A stretch of 64,000 bases of DNA from Paraphysomonas bandaiensis. Taxonomy: Eukaryota > Chrysophyceae. A program made the translations under genes and the position numbers. Location of the stretch: contig CBFFRP010000089.1 of the NCBI GenBank assembly GCA_965644295.1, positions 62,001 through 126,000 on the forward strand, read 5' to 3'. The notes under the pieces were generated by a model. The model ran no database searches and was not told the origin of the DNA. It saw nothing but the letters and a program-made list of their open reading frames with translations. Positions 35,070 to 46,376 of the stretch are shown one piece after another (within the stretch, counting starts at the first letter, position 1; each line of letters begins with the position of its first letter).

Positions 35070-36573
35070 TGTAGCGATGTCAGTGAAGGTTCCATCTCTG
35101 AGGTCGCTTTTCAGTTGCGCAATCGACCCAGTAGTGCGTAATAATCATAGCTTGTAGTTAACAGTGACTTCAAAGATAATTTTAATTAATTCGTTACATA
35201 TGTCATACTTTGTCGCAATCGATTGTTGTTAAGCTATTACCGCTGTGGCATTACATCGCCAAACATGTTGAGTAATCATTCTTATCTCTTACTATCGTTT
35301 ATTCGCTCAAGTATCACACAAGCTCGATTAAATGTCAACCCGGAAATATATACCAATCAACCATCAGTTTTCTACTTACATGTACTAGGTACTAGGAACA
35401 ACAAGGTACAGGGTGTATACGTTTATACAATTTTATTTTACTAGTACTTCGTCGTCTACATTCACGCTGCATTGATCGTTACATTAGTCGTTACGGTTGA
35501 CTCTACTCCTAGCAACTCTAGCAATGTACAAAGTGAGAAATATGTTGTAAGTTATATCCCCAATGTTATGATGCTATTCTTACTTTTGTACAATAAAAAT
35601 ATGCAACTGTAAACTGTAAATACGACTAGTTGAGATCGAAACGTGTAGAATAGGAGTCATGGTTTAATATGGTTGCTGTTCTGCATTTATTACCATTTCC
35701 ACAGTATAGAAGAATGCGCTACTTATTGATATCTGTGCTCAGTTGAGGACCGTACACTCTCGAATTCATTAATTGAAATTTAGTGAGAAGTTACTTATTA
35801 TTTGTACATGGTCTATCACTTTTCGTATTTACCCGTCGTGCTATTCATCATGAATTTAATGACATAGCATATCACCAATATATTAACAAAATCATGACTA
35901 TAACTAGTACGATAATTATGTAGAAGCGAAATAGGTAAGCACTCTCACACTCTTAATATTGCAGGCGAAATAATATACACTATGAACGTGTCACTATGCG
36001 TATTTTCTCTGAAGAAATATTGCTCCAAATATATATGTCCCTACTACTGTTACTATGATTAGTATTAATTTGTGGAGTTCGAAATCTCTCAGTAAACTCT
36101 TTCGATAGTAATCAATAACAACACCGTCCAGTCATTGAACAGCAGGGTTCAGTTACCAGGGAGACTGAGATATTTACTTTCTGCGGACATGATAGTAGGA
36201 AGAGAGTAGCTGCTCATACATCTAGACGCATGCTCCACATGATTCATATTCAAAATCCATTTAAAGTACATGTCAAGCTCTCTATACTGCACTTCAGAGA
36301 CTAGCTATATGATGATTCCTTTGTACAGGTTTGTAGATATTGATAGGCGCTTTTCAGGAATTTATGTACTGTTTTATAGGGTATTCTGATTTCTTACCTA
36401 TTTTGAACCAAAAAAACTACTATATATCGGCGATTTTGATGATCATATACAGCAGTATATGGTATATACAGGAACAGTGGATAGGCAGGTGATACCAGGT
36501 AGAGAGGAGCGAGGTGTTCTGCTGACATACTTTACGATAACAGGCACACTACTCTGTTGTTTGGTTGATTCTT
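35070..36573. other. Intergenic, no gene seen
   Basis: 1.5 kb of AT-rich DNA between two same-strand genes. Short ORFs (for example at 35223-35444) show no family signature and have noncoding-like composition. Confidence 0.5.
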
Positions 36574-37753
36574 ATGGGCGACACCATGAGCGGGACGGAA
36601 TGGAGTTTTGTTAAATATCACGGTCTCGGCAATGACTTCATTATGATCGATCACCGGCACACAGAGGCTCTTATGATATCTCATCAGCAGAGTGCAGCGC
36701 TGTGTGATAGACGACGCGGAGTAGGCGCTGATGGGGTCATATTTGCTCTTCCGGGATCGAATGTATGGCCCTTATGCATTCATAGAGCAGCGGTAGTGCT
36801 CATTTTGTCCTGTAGGGGTGCAAGTATACTATGAAGATGCACAATGCAGATGGATCTGAAGCCGAAATGTGTGGTGCGATATGACTTGTCCATGCTAATC
36901 ATGTCGATTAAATTTAGAATAGGTAACGGAATACGGTGCTTAGCCCTGTTTTTAAAGGATTTGGAGAAATTGGAGAGCGAGGAGGATATAACTTTTGACA
37001 TTTGGACACTTGCTGGAAGAATGGTAGTGCAGGTGAGCACATGTAAAGGTGCTTAGATTATATAAAGTGGATATCCCTAATGAAACACTACAATTTAAAT
37101 TGCGCTGTATTGAATTTTTTTTTTATCGTTAGATTGATTTACATGGCATGATCACCGTGGATATGGGTACACCGAAACTCAACCCGTGGAGTAAAAAGAC
37201 AGATATTTTTATAGACAGCTGCTGTAGTTTCCCCACGCATTTATGTCATGGTGAATATGCTGTAACGGATGTATCCATGGGTAATCCTCATGCTGTGAGT
37301 TCTTCGGCTTTACGCATATCTTATGTAACCATGCCTGTTTCATTAGGTTGTGTTTGTTCCTAGACTTGAGGCGTTTCTGCCCATATTTGAAAACGAAGGT
37401 CGTGCCCTTAGTGAGCACAACATATTTCCCGATGGTGCGAACGCAGAATTTGTGCAGGTGCTTTGAATAAAATGATTAATATATAGGGTAGCAGTGATGT
37501 CGTGGTGTAGGTTCATTCTAGACAACACATTGAGCTTGTCGTGTGGGAGCGTGGATCAGGCCGTACACTGGCTTGTGGTACAGGGGCTTGCGCTGCGGTA
37601 GTTGCTGCCGTAGTCAGGGGGTACGTCGATCGAACCTGCAGAGTCACCCTTCCAGGAGGTGATCTCGACATACACTGGAAAAATGAGGACAGCCACGTGT
37701 ACATGAAGGGCCCAGCGGTTGAAGTTTTCCGAGGATCGCTAAAAATACAGTAA
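36574..37753 (+). CDS. dapF: Diaminopimelate epimerase
   Basis: Cofactor-independent racemase converting LL- to meso-diaminopimelate in the DAP route to lysine. Six exons: 36574-36762, 36816-36873, 36923-37032, 37133-37294, 37347-37457 and 37511-37753; introns are 53, 49, 100, 52 and 53 nt; product 290 aa. Both catalytic cysteines are present: MCGNGIRC (exons 2/3, about residue 84) and ACGTGACA in the last exon. Other family blocks are [32 protein letters not shown] and [12 protein letters not shown]. The first catalytic loop is split by an intron, so it is visible only after splicing. There is no obvious targeting peptide at MGDTMSG; a cytosolic location is likely. Five introns show it is an established nuclear gene and not bacterial contamination. 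Confidence 0.95.
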
Positions 37754-39091
37754 AATCATATTCGTACTATAGTTGTTTAATTATTTCTAGTAGAAGCCCT
37801 AAGTGTGATTCTTGTAATGTATTCCGTAAAAGATAAATTATATACAACGCAACATTTACTTGTGATTGGTTTTAGTTCTTGTGTCCTCTTTCATTCTTGA
37901 AGTCGAAATTGTTTACTAGATAGAAAGGTTTCGTTTGTCTAAAAATATCTTATCCACATTTAGTCTCAAAAAAAGCTTTTCGGCTAAACATAACGCTCAT
38001 ATTAGCACCGCGATATTATAGATTATAGACATTCAACTTCAATATTCGGTTCGAACACCAGAAACTCTCTTCTATGTTAATTATGATATTAGCAGCCATT
38101 GGTATATGACTTCATTGTAATACACAAATATAGAGAAACCACAATGGTGAGTCAACTATCAAATGTTGTTTTCATCCTTCTTCTTATGTAAAAGGTCATA
38201 ATGATCTTGAAGTCAGCAGATGTCAGGTATATCAACCTTCTACTTGCTCAGCGTTTGCTTTGAGTAACAGAGTAAAAGTACGAAAGTGGTTGCACCTTGG
38301 TGCTTGTGGTGACGCACAAGCAGCTTTTACAGCGCTAAATAGTAGGGTATCAGAGTTAAGCACTGACTCTTAAACGCCGATTGAGACGTTCACTACTATG
38401 ATACAAAAGTGCTAGTTAGCTAAATTGCAATGCTACATTAGTTCTGACTCTTAAACGCTTATTGTTAATAATAAAATCTTATTACTGAGTGCATGGTATC
38501 ACCAGGTTAAAAAAAACACATTATATATATCATTATTCCGATACTGATTATAATGATGTCAGTGCAAGCGATCTATCTTCATAATCAGTACTTCAAACTC
38601 ATGTACAAATTTCAACACCTCGGGTTGATATGCCCTCAGTATTCAGTATCCTTCAGTCTTCTGTGGTAGGAGTACATTTGTTGTAGATATTATAGAAATT
38701 GAGGGTTTATTGTTTTGAGTTGATCTACTAGTGCAAATTGCAAACGCTATGCATTGTTCCCTAAGCATACTGCATGGTGTACATAACACTGTATAAGACC
38801 CTAGGGATAAAGAGTATAGTCCCATGTCTTAATTTTAGAACTTTGGCTTTTCGCCCTCGTTTTAAATGAGCGCGGGGCGATATATCCTCCTTATTACCCG
38901 TGATTAAATATAACTATATCATGGATACAACTACGATATTTCTTATATTAGCAGTAGTCAGCAATTAAACATGGACACATAGTGATGCCAATTTTGCAAA
39001 TAATTAATGACGGTATACTATAATTCAACCGTTATCATGTCAAGTATAAATATCAACGATAACAATATGTATAACGCTGCAACGAGCTAGC
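37754..39091. other. Intergenic with repeat copy F
   Basis: Convergent 3' ends of dapF and the hydrolase-zinc-finger gene. Apart from copy F at 38275-38482 it is AT-rich with no gene. Confidence 0.5.
38275..38482 (+). repeat. Dispersed structured repeat, copy F (subfamily 2)
   Basis: Core at 38281-38329. Both strands of the outer stem have changed (CGAAAG with CTTTTA), keeping five of six pairs. The second hairpin loop is GTGA instead of GCGA, still a GNRA loop. The tail (GGTATCAGAGTTAAG...) matches copies I and J but not A, B, C and G. An internal direct repeat of CTGACTCTTAAACGC occurs twice. Confidence 0.75.
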
Positions 39092-40995
39092 CTATTCTGA
39101 CAAATGAGAGCAGCCACAAGCAACACACGCCGAATTACAAGAATCGTTCAGCAATGTACAAACACCGCAGCTCCACTGTTCTCCTACATTACTAGCGGGG
39201 CCTGTTTGTCGATCTCTTCTAACCCGTTCATTGGCGTCACAATCTACATTTGGGCTTCCTGTATTACCTGTGCCGTGAGAGGTATCAGTTTCCCTCCTCA
39301 CCCCCTGTTGCCTCCCGGCAGTATTGTCTCCCAGCATCGAATAAAGAGCAGAGCGAACTTCCGCCTGCCTAGATGCCGTCATGCCTAGTCCCTCCTCGAA
39401 GTCGATACTGTCCTGCGAACCTGACTGTTCATCACCGCTCCTGCTTAAGTACATATCACCATCACCACCACTCTGCAGAGACGGTCAAAGATAGCTGTTC
39501 GCAATTCCAAATACGTACCATTATTGCCAACATTTCTTCGTAAGAAAGCTCATCAGTTGTCTGAAGAGAGCCCTGGCGACGAGCAGGAGTGCCACCAGCA
39601 GAAAATGAGGGAGTGGACCAGGGCACACGACCCCCACGGACAGCATCTGACCCCTCAAGCATCCAGTGCTCCGGAATCTGCATGTCAACAAGCCAGTGAG
39701 TGAATCACGTACCACTACGTAGCACAAGCAGCTGTGGCAGAATACACAGCCACCACAGTATAGATACGAATTGTACCTGCAGAGTACTAGCAAGAAATAT
39801 CCCAGCAGAATCGAACATGAACTGTGGGCGCATGGTGTTGTGGTCTCCGTCCACTATTATAATGTTTTTGTCACCCGCATAGCGGTCATAGATCTGCTGA
39901 CTGAAGATGGAAAACACGAATCAAAGAATGATGCAATAAGCAGTTGTAAACAGGAATACAGGAACTGACAAAGTGGGTACACATGTAGAGCATTGTAGTA
40001 CATACAAAAACAACAACAGCGACAGTAGACTACATTTGACGCACCTGTGATGCGAAGGAACGAAGTCATCGCCTTGCGCAGCCACAAATAGTGCCGGGAT
40101 ATAGCACCTTAATCACCAACTTATAACACTATAACGCAAGGATGACAGTCAACTGCTCACCTGTCAGCATGCTCTATCGGCGTTAAGTCGTTGATGTCGA
40201 AGTTCGCGGCCTTCTGCACTGATGATCGTATCCATCTGCACCACAAAATATAAGTTGGATGCATTGTTGGTAGGTGTTATGTCAGCTAACGCACCGTATT
40301 GCCAGCCTAACTACAAACCCGGGTACATTAAGCCCATGTTCTTTTCCTTTCTCAACCATCTCTTCAGCTAGCATATGCAGACTCGCAAAAGCGGAGTCCA
40401 AAACCATACCTGCTATAGATGGGTCCCTCTCACCATGCAGTAGAGCTGTTGCGGCACCCATAGACCGGCCCCACAAGGCAATGGTAGATGTTTTGCCATT
40501 GTTTCGTAAGTTCTCTATGACACAGTCGAGGTCGTCCTTTTCATAGTATCCTAGGGAAACATACTCTCCTTCGGACATTCCAGAGCCTGCAAAGTCGAAA
40601 GCTAGCAGTGTAGAGCCAAGGGAAAGCACAAGAGCCAACTGTGGCAAAGCTTCCACTCGCGCAGAGCTATTGCCATGCATATATATGACGCAGGGCATGA
40701 CTTCATTAGGCTTTTCAAGCGGCTCCCACATTGAACACTTTATCGTCAAACCTCTTTTATTCCGGAGATCATAGTCAAGCCGCTGAAAAGTTTTGCCACA
40801 GAAATCAAACATCTTCGGTCCTAAATGCCCTTCCTGATATTGACACCGAGGAGGACGGACAATAGCATTCACAAGTTCTTGATATCCGTGCTTTATCATT
40901 TGCCAATAGGACATCTGTTGCTCCTCTGATGCATCTGGAGGTGGTGGCGGAGGAGGATGATTGGCACTATTTTCACTTGATGCACGATTTCCCAT
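39092..40995 (-). CDS. Alpha/beta-hydrolase with C-terminal RanBP2-type zinc finger
   Basis: 500 aa from six exons: 40995-40295, 40235-40161, 40107-40045, 39900-39777, 39677-39519 and 39472-39092; introns are 59, 53, 144, 99 and 46 nt. Residues 1-320 are an ABHD17/Bem46-type serine hydrolase: oxyanion-side YMHGNSS, nucleophile in WGRSMGAAT, the acid in AAQGDDFV and the base in VDGDHNTM. The N-terminus MGNRASS fits an N-myristoylation signal, suggesting membrane association. A linker of about 150 residues with SYEEMLAIM and an acidic helix QDSIDFEEGLGM leads to WSCGVCTLLNDSCNSACVAC, a RanBP2/Npl4-type C4 zinc finger, at the C-terminus. That finger often binds ubiquitin, but here the role is inference. 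It is divergent, 116 bp from the next gene. Confidence 0.85.
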
Positions 40996-41111
40996 AATAA
41001 TAGTGAGCTAATTCAAACAAATATCTGATATATAGAACACGATCTGACCACTACTATAACAACAAGTCGATTGAGCAGAGGTTAGTTACCCTGTGCATTC
41101 ATGTCGACCGT
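40996..41111. promoter_or_regulatory. 116-bp bidirectional promoter
   Basis: The start codons of the hydrolase gene and the 801-residue orphan are only 116 bp apart on opposite strands. Both promoters and leaders must overlap here, unless the orphan's first exon is misassigned. Confidence 0.4.
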
Positions 41112-43952
41112 ATGCTGCTTCAAATGGACTTCTTATACTATAAACTGCATAAAGAGGTTCTTGACTCTTCGATCCAGAGGTGGGTGGTATAACGTAAGTA
41201 CTTCTCAATGGAATCAGTCCTATTGTGACACTGACATCAATTTATTATACCTCCTCACAGTGTATACTGCACACACATACAGACATGTACATATATATAT
41301 ACGCAGCAGGTGGAGAATATCAGCAACACTTTTTTTTCTGGTTTTGGACATTTCCGTATGAAGATGCAGAGAAATACGTATATGGTATACGCTGCTGTAG
41401 GGTGTACTGCTGCACCTGTATATTCGTACTTCCAGAATAGAAAAAAGGAGTGAAGGGCTCATATTCACATGGCTTCCACCATATAACAACAACATTCTAC
41501 TATAGCGTCCGCTAGAGCAGATGATCTCGTTGCTTTCATCGTGAAGGTGAGTTATTTTTCTCTGTTTAGTAATTGAGGCGGAACTTGGATAGTGAATATA
41601 TTCCAGTATCCTGGAAGGTAGCTCTGTTTAGTCCTTGTAATGCAGGCCATCATGACGTCCCCACTGGCTCTTCGGCTTACTGAAGCCGGAGGAGTGGCCT
41701 GTATATTCAGTTTCCTTCAAAAAAATAACATATCAAAGTTATGCTCATTTGAAAACGATCGCCTGAATGAGCTAGAGGCCTTTAAGAGGAATCTCGCATT
41801 TGAAGGCAATGAAATACTCGAGCATCTATCGCACAATTTGTATCTGGAGCTTCGATCTATCCGCAACAAACATATCGGTGAATCATCTTTACATAATGCT
41901 GACGCTATATACTCCTGGGTGGCCACGACGGCTGGTGGAAGCATACCCTATCTCTGCGATAATCCTCCAAAGCAAGATGAAAGGATCAACTCTAAGATAC
42001 GCTACTTGTCTCCCACTCAGCGTTCTGTAGTTAGATTATCGAATCATACCTTAATCCCTCAGGCACCGGTGGTAGCAATCACAAATGCAATCCGTGAATT
42101 TGAGGCAATTGAAAATGAGATTGTTTCGACTTTCACTGCGAAGCAAATCCAAACTAGTCGCCTCATTAGTTCAATTAAATCACGACTGTATGCCGAATCT
42201 ACTATCAGCAAGGTAGAGGTCCTGTTTACACCTTTAATGCAAATAGCGGGGTGCTCCTTTTTCCTCCACTGTATGAGGCAGTCTGTGGCACACATGATAT
42301 CCTCTGACAGCATGCAGCATGCTCCACTGCCAGCACGTTGGAAAGCGGCGCTTTATATGATTCCCCTATCTTATGCAGCGCTTGTACTAAGCCCGTTGGA
42401 TAATGCGGTCTCAGATGACATAAATAGTACTCCATCCCAAGGGAATTCACCTTCTCGTGTTTCCCCTCCGCCCCTTTACTCGCCACTGCCCTTCAGACGC
42501 CTCCCTCCTGACCCTTTCAGTGGAGTGGTTCTCCCTATTCATCGTCCCCTCACTACCCCTGAAGATCCGCTTACAATACCTGCGGTGTTCACACACTGTA
42601 TTCTCCGACCTTTCACTGAAGGTGGTATATTTCGGCACCTGCTGCTGCAATCTCTACTCTCTGCCCCTGCCCTCCTCTCTCCGCTGAAGGCCCATACCCT
42701 TACTTGTATCGCCGCGACCTTGTCGCAATTAGCTTCCGATATATCGTCCAACTCCTTCTCGTATTACGCCCTTCTTCCACGCCGGGATGAAGACGGAGGA
42801 TATGAGAATTACGATCGCAATGCCCCTCCTATCGCTTCTAGTACCTTCATCAGTTTACCGTACCGTCCGCTCCTTTTGCAAGCTGTATGTTTCTTGACAG
42901 GAAGATTTTACTTATCTGTACTCATGGACGCGTCCCTTAGCCTTGCCCATATGATGCGTGATACAGCTTTGCGGACAGAAACTATAGAGATTGGGAACTT
43001 GCAGCTGTATCGCCCCTCTTGTGAGGTCGCCGCCCTCGTGGACCACTTGATTACTTCTCTGGGAATAACAGTGTCTCGACTGATTGATGTGGTTGGCGGC
43101 CGTAGTGCGGATGATCTCGCGTATGATCAGCTGGTGGAAAGCTTAATAATGACTCAGCATCGTACTGCTCATGGTGGCGTAGATCCGAAGGAGGGGATTT
43201 ATCTGAGCACCGATGAAATGCAGCAACTGCTGGATGCAGTAGCACTGCATTCCAGCAAGATACATCAGCCACACAAAGATGTCATGCCACCGAAATGTGC
43301 TGAGGGAACTGGCAATACCAATAGTGAGTCTCTATACAGGCTAGATTTGTTTTTTGACGATGACATAACGACTGCACTAAAGGTGAACGAAGACATCGAC
43401 CGAATTGCCTTAGATCGATATAGAGGTGGTAGAATTGATCTCAAAACTGCGAAGTGGTGTCTGCAGGCTATCTTGCATGATCCACACGGGCATATACTGC
43501 AAAATTCTTCTTTGCAGCGGGAGCTTCGGCACCGGGTATTTTATTGGGACAAGCACGCATCGGAGGAAGATATCCTCGATCTGCTGCAGGAGTATAATGC
43601 TCATATGTTGGAAAAGATCTATAGGAGCACTGATGATTTTGTCTTCACTTCTGGACTGCTGCGAATGATGGAGCTTCAAGGAAAGGGTGATGTATCGCAC
43701 GAGGACTTAGAAGATTACTATGACAAGTTAGAAGAACATGTCAAAATGTCCAGGGATCGTGAGGAGGTTTTCTTTCTCTCCTTATTTGGACTTACTCACC
43801 ACAAGTTAGACACTATATTATACAAATGGGAGCTGCAGAGCTCCGAAATTAAAGATTTAATGAGTAGTTGGGACGACTTCTTTCGGAGTAGTGATTTTAA
43901 AGGAAAGTTAAGAGAAAAAGCAAACCCTATTCCTGTATTTCGCCGTTCGTAA
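41112..43952 (+). CDS. Orphan 801-residue protein
   Basis: Three exons proposed: 41112-41179, 41516-41546 and 41646-43952; introns are 336 and 99 nt. The last exon is a long solid frame of 768 codons. The first two exons are inferred: they give MLLQMDFLYYKLHKEVLDSS and ADDLVAFIVKAIMTSPLALR, a plausible continuous helix, and avoid a stop seven codons upstream of the alternative ATG at 41640. The protein looks alpha-helical in its N- and C-terminal thirds. A proline-rich loop (about residues 290-340) lies in the middle, and the C-terminal 200 residues are charged (DEEDILDLLQEYN-like). No signal peptide, transmembrane helix or known domain is recognised. Confidence 0.65.
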
Positions 43953-44526
43953 TAATCAAACTTTGATATTTTTCTAGAAGGAATTTCAATCACTGCTTGC
44001 TGTATCGTTATGTCGATGCTGGACGAGATACAATTGCAGTAGTATGTTGTTGCCCAACTACTGGGTAGCCGTTTAATTTATAATGTGGCTTCGATAGATG
44101 AAATAGTTTTCACTGGCTGACAGCAATATTCTCTTTTTCTCAGTAAGTGTGGAGTTGATTGCTGGGAATAATCTAGCTTACAATACAGTTGTAAATTGCA
44201 TGTATTGCTCCCTTGACCTGGGATTGAAAGTTTGACGGAGTCTCAGTAGATTGGAAACAGTACAGTAGTAATATTAGTAAGGAAATTGTATGTAGAAATC
44301 GGTAATAAATTGTATGTAATGGGGTATTGAAGGCAGTTGTAAGTAAAACTTTTATTACTGTGACAACGTATTGTTTCACACACTTTCAGTTTAGTAGGAA
44401 CTACACATATTCAGTTCTTAAGTACATTACAGTTTATTACTATTTAAGACATGAATACAACTACTTGTTCTGTTATACACAATTCCCACAGCACTCTTAT
44501 GACTATAATTGTAACCACTGCACTCA
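43953..44526. other. Intergenic, no gene seen
   Basis: Convergent 3' ends of the orphan gene and CDC26. AT-rich with no repeat copy. Confidence 0.5.
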
Positions 44527-44721
44527 CTATTTCGGACCAGATGTAAAACCAATCCTAACATTACGAGCGGCGCGTTCACTTTGAGCATCTTCATTAGCGC
44601 GACTCGGGGTGCCCTGATGTCGACGCTTTGATGACACTTTATGCCACGTGCTCTTCATTTCTTCATACTCTCTCATATCTTCTGATTTAAGCTCTATTCT
44701 TGTGGGTTGTGTGCGCAGCAT
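44527..44721 (-). CDS. CDC26: Anaphase-promoting complex subunit CDC26 (APC12)
   Basis: Single-exon, 64-residue protein. The N-terminus MLRTQPTRIELKSEDMREYE matches the conserved MLRRxPTRLELKxxDxxE segment that threads through the TPR superhelix of APC6/CDC16. The rest is basic and disordered, with a terminal ERAARNVRIGF motif echoing the family's NDRIGY. The start at 44721 is preferred over upstream in-frame Met codons because it places MLR at position 1, as in all family members I recall. It stabilises the APC/C ubiquitin ligase. It is divergent from the P-loop kinase, 297 bp apart. Confidence 0.85.
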   Translation of the reverse strand: MLRTQPTRIELKSEDMREYEEMKSTWHKVSSKRRHQGTPSRANEDAQSERAARNVRIGFTSGPK

Positions 44722-45018
44722 TGTCGGAACTTGATAACACACTTGCGAGAAATAATGATAGAAGAGGGATGCATATGTGTATAGTATACATACACACACC
44801 TGTAGCTACACTATGTACAGTATGGTATACCGTGGTAGCCGAAGCCGGGATACACCAACCTACCTACCGAACTACCTACCTATTACCTACATATTATACA
44901 TGCATACGTACCTACCTACCTACATATACATGCATATATGCATAGCAGTCTCCTCTGCAAGGCACGACACCAACAAGAAGTTGCACTATATTTCGTGTTT
45001 CATCCTCTAAATATCGCG
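44722..45018. promoter_or_regulatory. Shared upstream region with CCTA-type simple repeats
   Basis: 297 bp between divergent starts, including imperfect CCTA and TACA tandem runs at about 44850-44940. An open frame extends upstream of the kinase ATG through this simple sequence but is probably fortuitous. Confidence 0.45.
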
Positions 45019-46017
45019 ATGACCGAGCTCCTTACCCAAGATATTCTCCAACTGCAGAATGCAGACACATCCACTGCAATTATTTCTCTGCTGAACGACA
45101 ATGACACATTTTTAAAGCTCAGTAAATTCGAGGGCGATTTGATATATAGCAGAGACATGGAGGATGATACGAAGCTTGCGATTGGTATCAAAATTGGTGT
45201 GGATCGCGGAACACTGTCAGCTGATCACAATGCGGAGCCCTATCATACGATTGACGTTCTCGGTAAAACCCCTCAAGATGTTGTCGATATTATCCTCTCA
45301 CATGTTGGCGAAAATGCCCAGTCTGGGGCTTTGATTGTGCTGTGTGGACTCTCTGGTACTGGTAAAGGAACCACTGCTGCCCTACTATCTCAAGTTCTTC
45401 CCAACTGTGTGACATGGTCGAATGGGAATATATTCCGGAGCATTACCCTTTTGGCCGTGACGTGGTGCGAGCAGAACGGTATGAGCGAATTCAATGCAGA
45501 GAGAGCTCTAACGGATGAAAATATTTGTCATTTTATGAGTATGATGACTTTCGAAAAAGTGGATTCGAAGTGGGATGTAGTAATAAGAGGATTGGGTATC
45601 GATACCACTGTTTCTGCTATCCAGAACACGGATTTGAAATCACCTAAAGTTTCCAAGAACATTCCCACTGTCGCTCAGCAGACTCAGGGAGAAGTTATTC
45701 TTTTTGCCCGATCGTGTCTTGAGAAAATGCGCGCTGATGGACACAACATACTCCTCGAGGGGCGCGAGCAAACTGTGAACTATGTGCCCACCCCTTTCCG
45801 CTACACCCTAACGATATCTGACCCATCCCTGGTAGGAAAGCGTAGGGCCGCGCAGAGACTTGCTGCAGCCACACTGTCGGAGGTTAAGAAGAAACTTGCA
45901 GTAGGAACCCCGCCTGAGGGAGATGTATCGGCTGATCTTAAGACGAATAATGACGAACTTGTGACATCCACTCTACTCCAGCAGCTTCAAGTTCTCACCC
46001 AGGAAGCTGGTCTATAA
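45019..46017 (+). CDS. P-loop kinase, cytidylate-kinase-like
   Basis: 332-residue single-exon protein. Residues 110-118 form the Walker A motif GLSGTGKGT, followed by WSNGNIFRSITLLAV, which has the substrate-binding pattern of bacterial-type (d)CMP kinases. LLEGREQTVNYV resembles the Asp/Arg acceptor loop, and KRRAAQRLA is a likely lid region. An N-terminal extension of about 100 residues lacks recognised motifs. It would phosphorylate a nucleotide or a related small substrate; the true substrate is not evident. The start chosen is MTELLTQDIL at 45019, since upstream in-frame sequence is simple repeat. Confidence 0.75.
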   Translation: MTELLTQDILQLQNADTSTAIISLLNDNDTFLKLSKFEGDLIYSRDMEDDTKLAIGIKIGVDRGTLSADHNAEPYHTIDVLGKTPQDVVDIILSHVGENAQSGALIVLCGLSGTGKGTTAALLSQVLPNCVTWSNGNIFRSITLLAVTWCEQNGMSEFNAERALTDENICHFMSMMTFEKVDSKWDVVIRGLGIDTTVSAIQNTDLKSPKVSKNIPTVAQQTQGEVILFARSCLEKMRADGHNILLEGREQTVNYVPTPFRYTLTISDPSLVGKRRAAQRLAAATLSEVKKKLAVGTPPEGDVSADLKTNNDELVTSTLLQQLQVLTQEAGL

Positions 46018-46174
46018 TGAGTATCATAGCTACCTCACAAATGTTCTTCTGGTACTACTAGTGTTAGCCCATATGTTCACAACCAGACCTTGTTTCGTTC
46101 CATAGATATAGGGATTTAATAACTGATTGGGTTCATGTGGATAAATATTTTTTTCGTTGCATACATTATTTGCT

Positions 46175-46365
46175 GTCGCAATTAATTGACAATTTTGTAA
46201 TACTAAACTACTACGTACTTAAGTAGCTATACATTTGCTGCCAATATAGCTTGCTCAACTTTCATTTCATTCCAGTGACGACGATTCATGCGTGAACACA
46301 AGGAGTCATACTTCTGCGAAATCAGTCATAACAATCTAGAATCTAGCTCTACTGAATAATATTTC
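46175..46365. mobile_element. Fragment related to the 717-bp hAT-type element
   Basis: Sequence from GCAATTAATTGACAATT to AATCAGTCATAACAATCT and CTAGCTCTACTGAA matches, in the same order, the left part of the 23710-24426 element (23750-23900). The ORF region and right end are missing. It abuts repeat copy G. Confidence 0.6.
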
Positions 46366-46376
46366 AACCTTATTGT

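Noticed and set aside
44938-45018. N-terminal extension of the P-loop kinase ORF
   Set aside because: The extra codons come from simple CCTA/TACA repeat sequence; the ATG at 45019 gives a sensible N-terminus.
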